The position numbers and the translations under genes are program-made. The notes beneath the pieces were generated by a model that had not been told where the DNA came from, searched no databases, and saw only the letters and a list, made by a program, of their open reading frames with translations. A DNA stretch of 22,971 nt from a virus: positions 1-22,971 of the IMG/VR virus record IMGVR_UViG_3300027782_000383; one strand, given 5' to 3'. This document shows positions 22,376-22,971 of this stretch, in pieces (the stretch's first letter is position 1; every line of letters starts with the position of its first letter).

Positions 22376-22971
22376 CAGTAATTCCCGGCAAAGATGTTGA
22401 ACCGCTGGCGGGTGCCGACGATGCTGTACGGCAGGGACATGATGTCGTCAGGGTTGTTGATGCGCTTGAGATTGCGCTTTGACGTCATTGCAATCCGTTT
22501 GACCTGAAGCGACGGCTCGACGCCGAACTCTGGTGCGAACTCGCACGCCAGATTGTAGCGGAACGCCCGCAGGTATCCTGGCGGAAACAGGATGTCGGTG
22601 GCGAGGGTAGCCGGCTGGTCCAAAGCCGCCGCCGAGATGAAATGCCACTCCAGCACCTTGGTGGGCACCGGATAGATGTGCATGTCGATGTTGGGGAAGT
22701 TGGTGTTGATCCACATCACTTGGGGATAGGTGCTGGTCACCGTCTTGACCGCAATGCCATCGTACTGCTGCTGGTTGATCAGCTTGATGCCGAACGATAT
22801 TCCGTTGGCCGGGTCGATGAAGTAGGTGGCGTCGTCCATCAGGACGGGGCGGACACCTACAAAATCACCGCTCGGCCCCAGCGTACGGCTGATGTAGCCC
22901 GGCAACCAAGAGAACGTCTGTTCCAGCGTGGTGAACGTCGCCAGTTTCTCGGTGCCCCAGCTATCAATCAT
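22375..22971 (-). CDS. P22 gp4-like head-completion/tail accessory protein (5' end missing)
   Basis: A 198-aa open frame reaching the right edge of the window. It resembles the P22 gp4 family, head-completion proteins that bind the portal after packaging; P22 gp4 has also been reported to degrade peptidoglycan. Recognisable parts are IDSWGTEKLATFT at the start of the visible part, LGPSGDFVG, YFIDPANGISF, and LFPPGYLRAFRYNLACEFAPEFG. The first visible codon is ATG, but family members usually carry some 30-40 residues ahead of the IDSW segment, so it is probably an internal methionine and the true start lies outside the window. It is the first visible gene of the late operon. Confidence 0.8.
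   Translation of the reverse strand: MIDSWGTEKLATFTTLEQTFSWLPGYISRTLGPSGDFVGVRPVLMDDATYFIDPANGISFGIKLINQQQYDGIAVKTVTSTYPQVMWINTNFPNIDMHIYPVPTKVLEWHFISAAALDQPATLATDILFPPGYLRAFRYNLACEFAPEFGVEPSLQVKRIAMTSKRNLKRINNPDDIMSLPYSIVGTRQRFNIFAGNY

Overview
The window looks like part of a lytic-type podovirus genome (P22-like tail machine, tailed dsDNA phage) infecting a high-GC proteobacterium. The evidence is a GC-rich sequence packed almost without gaps and a virion module in P22 order (gp4-like head-completion protein, gp10-like hub, fibres, then three ejection-type proteins of rising size). It also carries a phage replication set and a Gram-negative-type lysis pair. I see no integrase, repressor, terminase, portal, coat, reverse transcriptase, tRNA or CRISPR array. 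Terminase, portal and coat would be expected beyond the right edge, upstream of the gp4-like gene. The precise host cannot be read from the sequence; an aquatic alpha- or betaproteobacterium is only a guess.

Layout. (1) 1-149: a non-coding end with three hairpins, the last looking like a rightward terminator. (2) 150-6656, minus strand: leftward replication operon, in transcription order DUF2800 Fe-S-type nuclease, a 219-aa possible ssDNA-binding protein, family A DNA polymerase with 3'-5' exonuclease, primase-helicase, and a 3-TM holin. (3) 6657-6734: the only divergent control region. (4) 6735-9841, plus strand: rightward accessory/early operon, namely VRR-NUC nuclease, compact cytosine-methyltransferase-like protein, SNF2-type helicase, three small uncharacterised proteins and a DUF6378-like protein, all overlapping. 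(5) 9771-22971, minus strand: late operon, in transcription order gp4-like (partial), fibre-like protein, gp10-like hub, large fibre, tailspike-head-like fibre, 61-aa protein, polyglycine protein, beta-rich protein, GNAT acetyltransferase, three ejection-type proteins, small membrane protein and M15 endolysin.

How it fits together. Divergent early transcription from about 6.7 kb would make the replication proteins leftward and the nuclease/methyltransferase/helicase group rightward. The late operon enters from the right with no internal gap longer than 11 bases, so its promoter is probably outside the window. The rightward and late operons run into each other and overlap by 71 bases. Most neighbouring genes share ATGA, TGATG or TAATG junctions, which points to translational coupling. 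The lysis genes are split: the canonical holin ends the replication operon, while the endolysin and a small membrane protein end the late operon.

No clearly new multi-gene system is proven here. The points most worth following are the small methyltransferase-like protein between a nuclease and a helicase, the Cas4/AddB-like cysteine pattern in the DUF2800 protein, the silent-diverged tandem repeat in the large fibre, the hairpin in front of the polymerase start, and the hairpin cluster at the left edge.
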